Source: JADGGM01 sp027307005 (GTDB lineage Bacteria > Gemmatimonadota > Gemmatimonadetes > Gemmatimonadales > Gemmatimonadaceae). Taken from it: a stretch of DNA of 64,000 bases. This document shows, piece by piece, positions 1 to 8,208 of the stretch. A program made the translations under genes and the position numbers. A model generated the notes under the pieces. It did no database searches and was not told the origin of the DNA. It saw only the letters and a program-made list of their open reading frames with translations. The stretch covers positions 62,001 through 126,000 of the forward strand of contig DATIEP010000059.1 of the NCBI GenBank assembly GCA_035455745.1, written 5' to 3'. The first letter of the stretch is position 1. Every line of letters starts with the position of its first letter.

Positions 1-288
1 TGCCAGGAGCGCGGCTACGACAGGATCTTCGCCGACGTCGGCGCAACGTTCGTCGAGCCATCGTGCGGCGCGTGCATCAACGCGGGTCCTGGCGTGTCGC
101 GCACGAAGGACGAGGTCACGATCTCTGCCATCAACCGCAACTTCCCCGGTCGGTCCGGTCCGGGACAGTTGTATCTAGCGTCGCCGTACACGGTGGCCGC
201 TTCGGCGATTGCGGGACGCATCGTCGAGTGGGCGTCGGGACACGACGAGCGCGACACCGCACACACCGATGAATTGGTCCACGCCTGA
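1..288 (+). CDS. Aconitase / 3-isopropylmalate dehydratase large-subunit family protein, C-terminal fragment
   Basis: Only the last 95 codons lie in the window; the frame is open from base 1 and ends at TGA 286-288. The fragment contains PSCGACINAGPG, whose two cysteines match the C-x2-C ligands of the catalytic [4Fe-4S] cluster in this family. It is followed by INRNFPGRSGPGQ, the family's conserved substrate-binding signature, and LASPYTVAASAIAG near the end. Members interconvert hydroxy-acid isomers by dehydration and rehydration in the TCA cycle (aconitase) or in leucine or lysine synthesis. The fragment does not tell which substrate is used; the partner small subunit would have to be elsewhere, since the next gene is a hydrolase. 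Family assignment is secure, the exact enzyme is not. Confidence 0.85.
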   Translation, partial: CQERGYDRIFADVGATFVEPSCGACINAGPGVSRTKDEVTISAINRNFPGRSGPGQLYLASPYTVAASAIAGRIVEWASGHDERDTAHTDELVHA

Positions 289-376
289 CCGGGTCGCCGC
301 TGAACGCGTCGTGACTGTCGTCAGCGGCGTGTCCGTCACCGGCGTTGATCGAACGGCGCTGCACTCGTGATCGCGC

Positions 377-1198
377 ATGCGGGGTGAGTTCGTCGACGTA
401 GGCGGCGCGCGCATCTATTACTACGCCACGGGCACGCGGGGCGCGGGCGAGCCGGTCGTACTCATCCATGGCTTCCCGACCTCGTCGCATTTGTGGCGCG
501 ACGTGGCGCCGCTGATCCCCGAGGGCCACCGTGTGGTGGTGATCGACCTGCTCGGCTACGGCCGGAGCGATCCGCCTAACGGACGCGATCTGAGCATCAA
601 GGGCCACGCCGAGCGCGTCATCGGACTGCTGGATGCGCTGCGCATCTCGTACGCGTCGATCGTCGGGCACGACCTGGGTGGCGGGATCGCGCAGTACCTG
701 GCCGTGCGGCATCCGACCCGCGTGGCGCGGCTGGCGCTCATCGACTCGGTGGCATTCGATGACTGGCCGACGCGGCAGCTCAAGCTCGCCCGCACCACGC
801 TGCCGCTGACGCGCTTCCTGCCGGCGACCTGGATTCTGTCGATGCTGCGTTCGGAGCTCGAGCGGGGCTACGCGCACGAAGACAGCGGCGCCCGCTCGAT
901 CGACATTTACGTTCGTCCGTTCTGCCATCCATCGGGACGCGACGTGCTCGTGTCGCACCTCGAGGCGCTCGACGCGGAAGAGACGATGGCCTTGCAGCAG
1001 CGGCTCAAGGACATCGTCGCGCCGACGGCGATCGTGTCGGGCGCGCACGACCCGTTCCTGCCGCCGGCGTTGGCGAAGCGCCTGCAGGCCACCATACCCG
1101 ACTCGTCGCTCGACATCATCTCGGATGTTCGGCACTTCACACCCGAAGAAGCCCCCGAGGCGATCAGCACCATTCTCTCCGCCTGGTTGCAGCGTTAG
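377..1198 (+). CDS. Alpha/beta hydrolase of the epoxide hydrolase / haloalkane dehalogenase type
   Basis: A 273-residue single-domain alpha/beta hydrolase without a signal peptide, so probably cytoplasmic. HGFPTS (about 31-36) forms the oxyanion-hole loop. GHDLGG (about 97-102) places an aspartate, D99, at the nucleophile position, as in epoxide hydrolases and haloalkane dehalogenases rather than serine esterases. D225 (GAHDPFLP) and H253 (DVRHFTPEE) fit the remaining catalytic pair. Substrate cannot be predicted. The start at 377 is the first ATG giving the full beta1 strand. Its stop codon TAG (1196-1198) is part of a copy of the iterated word GTTAGGC, so the gene end coincides with that element. 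It converges with the kinase gene downstream. Confidence 0.85.
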   Translation: MRGEFVDVGGARIYYYATGTRGAGEPVVLIHGFPTSSHLWRDVAPLIPEGHRVVVIDLLGYGRSDPPNGRDLSIKGHAERVIGLLDALRISYASIVGHDLGGGIAQYLAVRHPTRVARLALIDSVAFDDWPTRQLKLARTTLPLTRFLPATWILSMLRSELERGYAHEDSGARSIDIYVRPFCHPSGRDVLVSHLEALDAEETMALQQRLKDIVAPTAIVSGAHDPFLPPALAKRLQATIPDSSLDIISDVRHFTPEEAPEAISTILSAWLQR

Positions 1199-1263
1199 GC
1201 GATCGATCGGGCTCGAGGCGGCCCTGGTCGTCTCCAGCGCGCTCATACGAAGTCCCGTGACGT

Positions 1264-3183
1264 CTAGATCTTGCGCACTTCGTCGGCCGCCTCGAGCACG
1301 TGGCCGATGTCCCGTGAGAGAGCGCGCGCTTCCACCGTCGCGCTGTTGACTTCCCCGATCGCCGCCTGGACGCCGGATGCGCGCAATTTGAGCAGATCGA
1401 GCTTGAGGTTCGCGAGCGCGATCCCGACGCTCTCCAACTGCCCAACGAGCCGCTCGCGCCGCGACGTGAGCTGCAGCAGCGATGCGTGCTGCCGCTCGAG
1501 CAGCGACAGGCGCCGCTCGTGCTCCGTCGTCGCATCGGGCTCGCGCTTCACGGTGGCGATCCGCTGCTCGAGCTCGCCCATCGCCGCGGGCGACAGATCG
1601 CGGTCGAGATGGTGCAGCATCTGGGCGATCGACGCGGCGCGCTGCGCCAAGCCATCCACGGTCGGTTCGACGTCGGGAATGAGATCGCGATCGGCCTTGC
1701 CGAGCGATGCGATGATGGCGAGGATCGTGGCGCGATCGGCGGCCGCTCGACGGACGGCGTCGCCGTGTGGTCCCGCGAGCACATCCGGGGGCGCGAGCCT
1801 GGCCGCATCGACCTCGGCTTGCGATGGGCCGGGCAGCGCCGGCGCGGATACACCCGGCCCAACGGTGCGCACGGCATCCGGATCGGGCTTCTTGAAGATG
1901 CGCTTCCAGGTGATGCCCTCGGCCCACAGCGCGCTCCATTGCTTCATCACCGACGCGCCCATGGCTAACGCAACGAAGAGGAACCACGGAAACTCGGGCG
2001 ACGTGAGCACGTTGATGCCGGCCAGCATGACGACGACGATCCCGGTGCTGGCCAGATTCCGCCGGAAGACGGTGATGCGCTCTTCGACCGGCCGCGACGA
2101 GAACCGCTCGGACCGGGACATCCGCCGCAGGTCGCGCGCCGACAGCGCCTGGGCGGCGTAGTGCAGCGGTTCGACCATGGCCGGCGCGCCTAACGGTTGC
2201 GGCGCGACGATCGGCGGCGGGCGCGTCGGCGCCGGGTTCGCCGGCGCGACGCGCGTGTTGTCCGCGGGCGGCGGCCAGGCGCCGGCCGGCGGCGCGATGC
2301 GCGGCGGCGCCGACGCCGGCGTGTGCTGCCACGGCACGCGCGGGGCTTCGTCGCGCAGCAGCGCGTCGCGGAATGCCGTCGCGGTCGGCCACCGATCTTC
2401 GGGACGCTTCACCAGCGCGCGCGCGATCGCGCCCTCGAGCGGCGCCGGAACGTCGGCCCGCAGCGAGCGCAGCGCGCGGGGCGTCTCGCTGATGTGCTTC
2501 ATCATCATGGCGGGCGTGTTGCTGGCCTGGAACGGCAGCACGCCGCTCAGCGCCTGGTAGGCCACTACGCCCAACGAATAGATGTCGCTGCGGCCATCGA
2601 CGTCCCGCTCGCCTAACGCTTGCTCGGGCGACATGTAGGCCGGCGTGCCGACCGCGATCCCGGTGACCGTGAGGCGGGAGTCGGCCTCCATCGCGCGCGC
2701 GATGCCGAAGTCGGTGACCATCGGCCGGCCGCCTTCGCGCTCGATCAGAATGTTGTCGGGCTTGACGTCGCGGTGCACGACGCCGTGCGCGTGCGCATAG
2801 GCGAGCGCGCCGGCGACGTCGCCGAGGATCCGGCGCGCATCGGCGATCGAGAGCGGACCACGGGCAATGCGCGCGGCCAGACTCTCGCCGTCGACCAACC
2901 CCATGACGAAGAAGACGATGCCATCGCGCTCGTCCACCGAAAAAATGGGCACGATGTTCGGATGGCTCAGCTGCGCCGCCGTCTGCGCCTCGCGCAGGAA
3001 CCGGCGCTTCACGTCCTCGCGAAACGCGAGCTCGGGAGGGAGCACCTTGATGGCGACGGGACGCTTGAGCCGCAGATCCATCGCGCGGTACACCACCGCC
3101 ATCCCGCCGCGTCCAACTTCGGCGTTCACCTGATACGCATCGCCGACCGCCGCGGTCACGCGATCGCGCATGGGATCCGTCAC
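1264..3183 (-). CDS. Serine/threonine protein kinase with C-terminal two-transmembrane domain
   Basis: Hanks-type kinase, 639 residues. The N-terminal kinase domain (about 17-275) has the glycine loop GRGGMAVVY, the ATP lysine in VAIKVLPP, the catalytic loop HRDVKPDN and DFGIAR. A proline-rich linker (about 280-345) is followed by two membrane helices in a 2TM-type domain (about 375-440), then a charged, probably coiled-coil tail. The kinase should face the cytoplasm and phosphorylate Ser/Thr; no extracellular sensor domain is visible. The GTG start at 3183 lies 3 bases after the stop of the upstream kinase gene, so the two are co-transcribed. Closely similar architecture suggests a tandem duplication. 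Targets are unknown. Confidence 0.92.
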   Translation of the reverse strand: MTDPMRDRVTAAVGDAYQVNAEVGRGGMAVVYRAMDLRLKRPVAIKVLPPELAFREDVKRRFLREAQTAAQLSHPNIVPIFSVDERDGIVFFVMGLVDGESLAARIARGPLSIADARRILGDVAGALAYAHAHGVVHRDVKPDNILIEREGGRPMVTDFGIARAMEADSRLTVTGIAVGTPAYMSPEQALGERDVDGRSDIYSLGVVAYQALSGVLPFQASNTPAMMMKHISETPRALRSLRADVPAPLEGAIARALVKRPEDRWPTATAFRDALLRDEAPRVPWQHTPASAPPRIAPPAGAWPPPADNTRVAPANPAPTRPPPIVAPQPLGAPAMVEPLHYAAQALSARDLRRMSRSERFSSRPVEERITVFRRNLASTGIVVVMLAGINVLTSPEFPWFLFVALAMGASVMKQWSALWAEGITWKRIFKKPDPDAVRTVGPGVSAPALPGPSQAEVDAARLAPPDVLAGPHGDAVRRAAADRATILAIIASLGKADRDLIPDVEPTVDGLAQRAASIAQMLHHLDRDLSPAAMGELEQRIATVKREPDATTEHERRLSLLERQHASLLQLTSRRERLVGQLESVGIALANLKLDLLKLRASGVQAAIGEVNSATVEARALSRDIGHVLEAADEVRKI

Positions 3184-3186
3184 ACG

Positions 3187-5160
3187 CTACCGCGCTCCGG
3201 GCGCCGCGCCGCGGGCGCCCGCGCCCCGCCGCGCTTCATCGACCCCGCCAACGGCTGCGTCCACCTCGTCGGCCAGATTCCGCGCACGCTCGGTGAGCAA
3301 GGTGATGTGCTGACTCACGCTGGCCACGCCGCCGGCGCGCAGGCGCAGCACGTCTACGCGCATGCCTTGCAGCGCGAGCGCACAGCTCTCGAGCTTGCCC
3401 ACGGTGTCGGCGCGGCGCTTCACCGCATCCGCGACGGCGCGACGGTCGCGCTTGAGGCGCGCCAGGCGCCGCACGCGGTCCTCGCTCGCGGCGTAGTCCA
3501 GCGGGTTGGCCTGCGCTTCGAGCGTCGAGATCTCACGCTCGATGCGATCCGCATCATCGGGACGCGACGTGCGATCCAGGTCGACCAACGACAGCGCCAG
3601 CGACTGCACCCGATGGTACAGCCCTTCCGCGGCCGGCACGACGCCGTTCACCAAATTCTGGTCGGACGCAGGCAGCGACATGACTAACCGAAGAATCTCG
3701 CCGCGATCCACTTCGGCGCGGCGCACGGCGTCCGTGTACCGTCCAAAATCCGCCGACGGCGTTCCGCCCGGGGTGGTGGGCGATGGCAGCGCGGCACGCG
3801 CCGCTTGTTCGCGCAGGCGCAGCTCCTCGCGCTTCTTCTTGTCGAACACCGATTGCGCCTGCTCGACGGTCTCGGACGCCACATCGATCAGCCGGCGGTC
3901 GCGCGGCTGATGAAACACGTCGCGCCAGTCGTATCCCGCCGACCAGAGACGGGAATACCGGGCCGCCATGATCATGCTCCAGATGACGGTGACGAAGAGG
4001 AGCCCGGAGCTCCAGAACACCGACGCGAGCACGATGACGAGGTTGACCGAGAAGTACTTGAGGAACTGCGACCGGAAGTGCGTCACCTCGGGCGCCGACC
4101 AGCGCGCGATGTCGTCCGGTGTCGGCGCGCTGTGACGCGCCTGGTTAGGCATGACGCCGGCGGGCGCCGGGTAGATCGCAACCGGCAACGGCGACGTCGC
4201 CGGCGGGCCCCACGTCGCCTGCGACATCGTCGACGAGGATCCCCACGCGGGCTGGGGCGCCGTCGTCTGCGCCGAGCGCGCCGGCATCTGGCTCATGTCG
4301 CCCGACATCACGGCCTCGAACGCGGCGGCGCTCGGGAACCGGTTGGACGGCTCCTTCTCCAGCAGCATCATGATGGCGGACGAAAGGTCCGGCGGCACAT
4401 CGGGCCGCACCTGGTCGAGCGGCGCCGGCCGCTCCGAGATGTGCTTCATGAGCATCGCCGCCGTGCTCGATGCCTGGAACGGCAGCTGCCCGGCCAGCAT
4501 CTGGTAGCCCACGATGCCTAACGAATACAGATCGCTGCGGCCGTCGATCTCGCGGTCGCCGGCCGCCTGCTCCGGCGACATGTAGGCCGGCGTGCCGATC
4601 GCGACGCCCGTCGCCGTCAGACGCGAGTCGGCGCCCTCCTGGATGGCGCGCGCGATTCCGAAGTCGGTGACCATTGCGCGACCGTCCTCGCCCAACAGAA
4701 TGTTGTCGGGCTTGATGTCGCGGTGGATCACGCCGCGCGCGTGCGCGTACGCGAGCGCGTCGGCAACCTCGCGCAGAATGCGTCGAGCGTCATCGACCGG
4801 CAGGGGTCCGCGTTCCACCAGTCGCTTCGCCAACGTGTCGCCATCGACACAGGCCATGACGAAGAACACGAGCCCCTCGCGTTCATCGACGCTGTAAATC
4901 GGAACGATGTCGGGATGGCTGAGCTGCGCCGCAGTTTCCGCTTCGCGCAGGAAGCGCGACTTGATCTCCCCGCGAAAGCCGAGCTCCGGCGGCAGTACCT
5001 TGATGGCCACCATCCGTTTGAGGCGGCGGTCTTTTGCTCGATAGACGATGCCCATGCCGCCGCGGCCCAGCTCACGATCGAGCTCGTAGTTAGCCGTCAG
5101 CGCGCGCTCGACGAGCGCGTTCAGTTCGGCATCAGAGGAAGTGGCGGTCGGATCGGGCAC
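3187..5160 (-). CDS. Serine/threonine protein kinase with C-terminal two-transmembrane domain (tandem paralogue)
   Basis: First gene of a two-kinase operon, 657 residues, GTG start at 5160. The kinase domain (about 26-285) shows GRGGMGIVYRAKD, VAIKVLPPELGF, HRDIKPDNIL and DFGIARAI, all catalytic elements present. A low-complexity linker follows (about 295-350), then two closely spaced membrane helices (about 373-410) and an arginine-rich helical tail with coiled-coil character. Layout and sequence match the following kinase, including ADSRLT-TG-A-GTPAYMSPEQA in the activation segment, so the pair likely arose by duplication. No PASTA or other ligand-binding repeats are present. The upstream region is shared with lon on the opposite strand. 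Confidence 0.92.
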   Translation of the reverse strand: MPDPTATSSDAELNALVERALTANYELDRELGRGGMGIVYRAKDRRLKRMVAIKVLPPELGFRGEIKSRFLREAETAAQLSHPDIVPIYSVDEREGLVFFVMACVDGDTLAKRLVERGPLPVDDARRILREVADALAYAHARGVIHRDIKPDNILLGEDGRAMVTDFGIARAIQEGADSRLTATGVAIGTPAYMSPEQAAGDREIDGRSDLYSLGIVGYQMLAGQLPFQASSTAAMLMKHISERPAPLDQVRPDVPPDLSSAIMMLLEKEPSNRFPSAAAFEAVMSGDMSQMPARSAQTTAPQPAWGSSSTMSQATWGPPATSPLPVAIYPAPAGVMPNQARHSAPTPDDIARWSAPEVTHFRSQFLKYFSVNLVIVLASVFWSSGLLFVTVIWSMIMAARYSRLWSAGYDWRDVFHQPRDRRLIDVASETVEQAQSVFDKKKREELRLREQAARAALPSPTTPGGTPSADFGRYTDAVRRAEVDRGEILRLVMSLPASDQNLVNGVVPAAEGLYHRVQSLALSLVDLDRTSRPDDADRIEREISTLEAQANPLDYAASEDRVRRLARLKRDRRAVADAVKRRADTVGKLESCALALQGMRVDVLRLRAGGVASVSQHITLLTERARNLADEVDAAVGGVDEARRGAGARGAAPGAR

Positions 5161-5192
5161 TAAATGGATCCGTGAGGGAATACAAGATGCTT

Positions 5193-5201
5193 AGTGTACC
5201 A
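5193..5201 (-). promoter_or_regulatory. Candidate extended -10 element for the kinase operon
   Basis: Read on the minus strand, TGGTACACT carries TG-N-TACACT, an extended -10-like element (4 of 6 matches to TATAAT). It lies about 35 bases before the GTG start at 5160. There is no convincing -35. The 222-base gap 5161-5382 must contain promoters for both the kinases and lon; I found no clear heat-shock element on the lon side. Confidence 0.25.
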
Positions 5202-5382
5202 TGCCCGGCAGCGTCTGAAAAGACGATCCGGTCGTCGTGGCAGTTGCATTACGTCAAAGCGACGGGAAGAAGTTGCAAATCCTGCCCGCGTGGCGTACCT
5301 CATGCCGGTGCACGAGGCACGGAACCAGGGCTTCGGCGCGTCGATTCACGCTGTTGGACAGTACTCCAAGAGATCATCCGAC

Positions 5383-7944
5383 ATGGCACAGCGACAAACA
5401 CTACCAGTTCTACCGCTTCGGGGAACGGTGATTTTCCCGGGCCTCACGCAGCCGATCGCGGCTGGGCGCCCGGGCACCTTGCGCGCCATCGAAGCGGCGC
5501 TCAAGGCGGACCGCCTCGTGTTCGCGGTAGCGCAGCGTGACAACACCGACGAGCCGTCACCCGACATTCTCTATTCGATGGGTGTGATCGCCCGCATCGG
5601 GCAGGTGCAACGCGGATTGGGCGGCGTGCAACTGCTTCTGCAAGGCGAGCAGCGTGCAACGTCGCTTCAATACACCACAACCGACAACTATCTCGCGGCG
5701 GTCGTCGTGCCGGTGGAGGAGATGAATCCACTGGACGAGCACGACCCGGCGTTCGAAGCGCTGCACAAGGAAGCGCGTGAGCGGGCGGCCGAGCTCGGCG
5801 AGAAGCGTGGACTACCCGAAGAAGTCGTGCACCAGGTACTCGACTCGGTGACGGAGTCGGGCAAGTTCGCCGACCTCGTCGCGGGCTACATCGATTTATC
5901 GGTGCCGGAAAAGCAGGGTCTGCTCGAAACGTTGAGTGTCGAAGAGCGATTGCGGCGCGTGCTCGTGCACGTGCAGCGGCAGATCGGTCTGCTCGAGGCG
6001 CAGGAAGAAATCAAATCGCAGGTGCAGGAGGAGTTGGGCCAGCGCCAGCGCGAGATGTATCTGCGCGAGCAAATGAAAGCGATTCAGAAGGAGTTGGGCG
6101 ACGACGACCAGAGCCGCGAGATCGAGGAGCTGCGAGAGAAGCTGTCGAAGCTCGAGTTGCCGAAGACGGCGCGGCAGGAAGTCGAGCGCGAGTTGGGCAG
6201 ACTCGAGCGCTCGGGTCGCGAGTCGATGGAGGCGCAGGTGATTCGCACCTACCTCGAGTGGATCGCCGAGCTGCCGTGGAATACGCGGTCGGACGACAAT
6301 CTGGACCTCAAGCACGCGGCCGAGGTGTTGGACGAAGATCACTACGGTCTTCCCGACGTGAAGGACCGCGTCCTCGAGTTTCTGGCCGTGCGTCAGCTGC
6401 GCGCGCAGGAGTTGGCTGCGGAGGTCGAGAAGACGGGCGAATTCCCCGCGGCGAAGATCAGTCCGCGGCGCGAGGACGCGACGCCGTCGCTCACGCCGAC
6501 CGACGACGGCCGGACGATCACCGACAAGCGCGAGGCGAAAGCGCGCGCGATGGCGAGGGGTCCGATTTTGTTGTTCGTGGGCCCGCCGGGGGTCGGCAAG
6601 ACCAGCATCGCGAAATCGATCGCCCGTGCGTTAGGCAGAGAGTACGTGCGCGCCTCGTTGGGCGGCGCGCGCGACGAAGCGGACATCCGCGGCCATCGCC
6701 GGACCTACGTGGGCGCGATGCCGGGCCGCATCGTGCAAGGCATGAAGCAGGCGGGCACGAAGAACCCCGTGTTCCTGCTCGACGAGGTCGACAAGCTCGG
6801 CGTCTCGTTCCAGGGCGATCCGGCGAGCGCACTGCTGGAGGTGCTGGATCCGGCGCAGAACGACACGTTCACCGATCACTATCTGAACGTGCCCTTCGAT
6901 CTGAGCGAGGTGTTGTTCATCGCGACGGCCAACTTCATCCAGAACATTCCGGCGCCGTTGCTGGATCGAATGGAAGTGGTGGAGTTCTCCGGCTACACCG
7001 AGCGCGAGAAGGCCGAGATCGCGAAGAAGTACTTGATTCCGCGACAGCTCGAGGAATCGGGGTTGGGCGACAAGGGGGTCACGTTCGACGACGATGCGGT
7101 GATGCGGGTCGTGAGCAGCTACACGCGCGAGAGCGGCGTGCGGCAGTTGGAGCGTCAGATCGGGGCGGTGGCGCGCAAGGTGGCGCGGCGCATCGCGTCG
7201 GGCGAGGCGGTGCCGCACGAGCTGACGCCCAGCGATGTGCGCGAGCTGCTGGGACGTCCGAAGGTGCACCCGGAGCACGCGGCGGAAGAGAACGAGGTGG
7301 GCGTGGCCACCGGCATGTATTACACGCCGGCGGGCGGCGACATCATGTTCGTCGAGGCGGCCGTGCGGCGGTTGTACGGTGCGGTGTCGCCGGGCAGCAT
7401 CACGGAAACCGGTCCGTTAGGCACCGTGTCGCTCATTCTCACCGGCCAGTTGGGCGATGTGATGAAGGAGTCGGCGCGGGCGGCGCTCACGTATGCGGCC
7501 ACGCATGCGCGGCGCCTCAAGATCGCCGAGGATGGACTCGGCAGCATCGAGGCACACATCCACGTGCCGGCGGGGGCGATTCCGAAGGATGGTCCATCGG
7601 CCGGTGTGACGATGGCGACGGCGCTCGTGTCGGCGTTGTCGGGCGTGCCGGTGCGCCGCGACGTGGCGATGACGGGAGAGATCACGCTGCGGGGCCGGGT
7701 CCTGCCGATCGGCGGCTTGAAGGAAAAGGTGCTCGGCGCACACCGGGCCGGCATCACGACCATCATTCTGCCCAAGGACAACGAGGCCGATCTGGAAGAC
7801 ATCCCGGAGGAGGTGCGGCGGGTGCTGGCCTTCCACCCGGTGACGACGCTGGATGACGTGTTCGCGATCGCGCTGGCGCCTAACGGCGTCGGCGCGAACG
7901 CGCATCCGCCCGTGGAAGAGGAAGAGCCCGCGGGCGCGCGCTGA
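5383..7944 (+). CDS. lon: ATP-dependent protease Lon
   Basis: Cytoplasmic AAA+ serine protease that degrades misfolded and regulatory proteins; 853 residues from ATG 5383. The N-terminal substrate-binding domain begins LPVLPLRGTVIFPG. Walker A is GPPGVGKTS, Walker B VFLLDEVDKLG, and the C-terminal protease domain has the Ser-Lys dyad in KDGPSAGVTMATALVS and GGLKEKVLGAHRAG. I chose ATG 5383 because MAQRQTLPVLPL matches the usual Lon N-terminus; the frame stays open upstream to 5194 but that stretch is not Lon-like. Between the helical linker and Walker A (about residues 337-392) there are about 56 residues where Lon usually has about 8, rich in charged residues and Pro/Thr. Confidence 0.97.
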   Translation: MAQRQTLPVLPLRGTVIFPGLTQPIAAGRPGTLRAIEAALKADRLVFAVAQRDNTDEPSPDILYSMGVIARIGQVQRGLGGVQLLLQGEQRATSLQYTTTDNYLAAVVVPVEEMNPLDEHDPAFEALHKEARERAAELGEKRGLPEEVVHQVLDSVTESGKFADLVAGYIDLSVPEKQGLLETLSVEERLRRVLVHVQRQIGLLEAQEEIKSQVQEELGQRQREMYLREQMKAIQKELGDDDQSREIEELREKLSKLELPKTARQEVERELGRLERSGRESMEAQVIRTYLEWIAELPWNTRSDDNLDLKHAAEVLDEDHYGLPDVKDRVLEFLAVRQLRAQELAAEVEKTGEFPAAKISPRREDATPSLTPTDDGRTITDKREAKARAMARGPILLFVGPPGVGKTSIAKSIARALGREYVRASLGGARDEADIRGHRRTYVGAMPGRIVQGMKQAGTKNPVFLLDEVDKLGVSFQGDPASALLEVLDPAQNDTFTDHYLNVPFDLSEVLFIATANFIQNIPAPLLDRMEVVEFSGYTEREKAEIAKKYLIPRQLEESGLGDKGVTFDDDAVMRVVSSYTRESGVRQLERQIGAVARKVARRIASGEAVPHELTPSDVRELLGRPKVHPEHAAEENEVGVATGMYYTPAGGDIMFVEAAVRRLYGAVSPGSITETGPLGTVSLILTGQLGDVMKESARAALTYAATHARRLKIAEDGLGSIEAHIHVPAGAIPKDGPSAGVTMATALVSALSGVPVRRDVAMTGEITLRGRVLPIGGLKEKVLGAHRAGITTIILPKDNEADLEDIPEEVRRVLAFHPVTTLDDVFAIALAPNGVGANAHPPVEEEEPAGAR

Positions 7945-7953
7945 GCCGCCGCC

Positions 7954-8196
7954 TTACTGGATGAGGCGCTTGGGCTCGGCCGGCGCGGCGTCGGCCGCGT
8001 CGTCGCGAACCGGCCGGGTGCCGGCCGGGGGCAGCACGCCCGGCACATCGACGTCCAGGCCCCCCAGACTCCGCTTGAAGTCTCGAATGCCTTTGCCTAA
8101 CGTCGCCCCCAACTCGGGCAGGCGGCGCGGGCCGAAGAACACGAGCACGATTCCCAGAATCAACAGCAGTTTATCGATGCCGATGTCGCCGAACAC
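7954..8196 (-). CDS. tatA: Twin-arginine translocase subunit of the TatA/TatE family
   Basis: 80 residues with the family layout: one N-terminal membrane helix (about 8-20, LLLILGIVLVFFG), the FGPRRLPELG hinge and an amphipathic helix (GATLGKGIRDFKRSLGG), then a short polar tail. TatA oligomers form the passage for folded Tat substrates in the inner membrane. The GTG start at 8196 has a good ribosome site, GGAGG. It lies 12 bases downstream of the penicillin-binding protein gene and is probably co-transcribed with it. tatB and tatC are not in the window. A Tat-type signal (SRRKFLG) occurs on the M24 peptidase at 60947-62248, a possible client. It ends 9 bases from the lon stop, convergently. 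Confidence 0.93.
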   Translation of the reverse strand: MFGDIGIDKLLLILGIVLVFFGPRRLPELGATLGKGIRDFKRSLGGLDVDVPGVLPPAGTRPVRDDAADAAPAEPKRLIQ

Positions 8197-8208
8197 GTGA
8201 CCTCCAGG

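Noticed and set aside
131..2392. A 753-codon minus-strand frame, and other long frames such as 13781-16258, 6258-7856 and 10279-11094 (upstream extension of the PBP).
   Set aside because: They are antisense or shifted copies of genuine genes in GC-rich DNA, very rich in Arg, without family signatures or ribosome sites.
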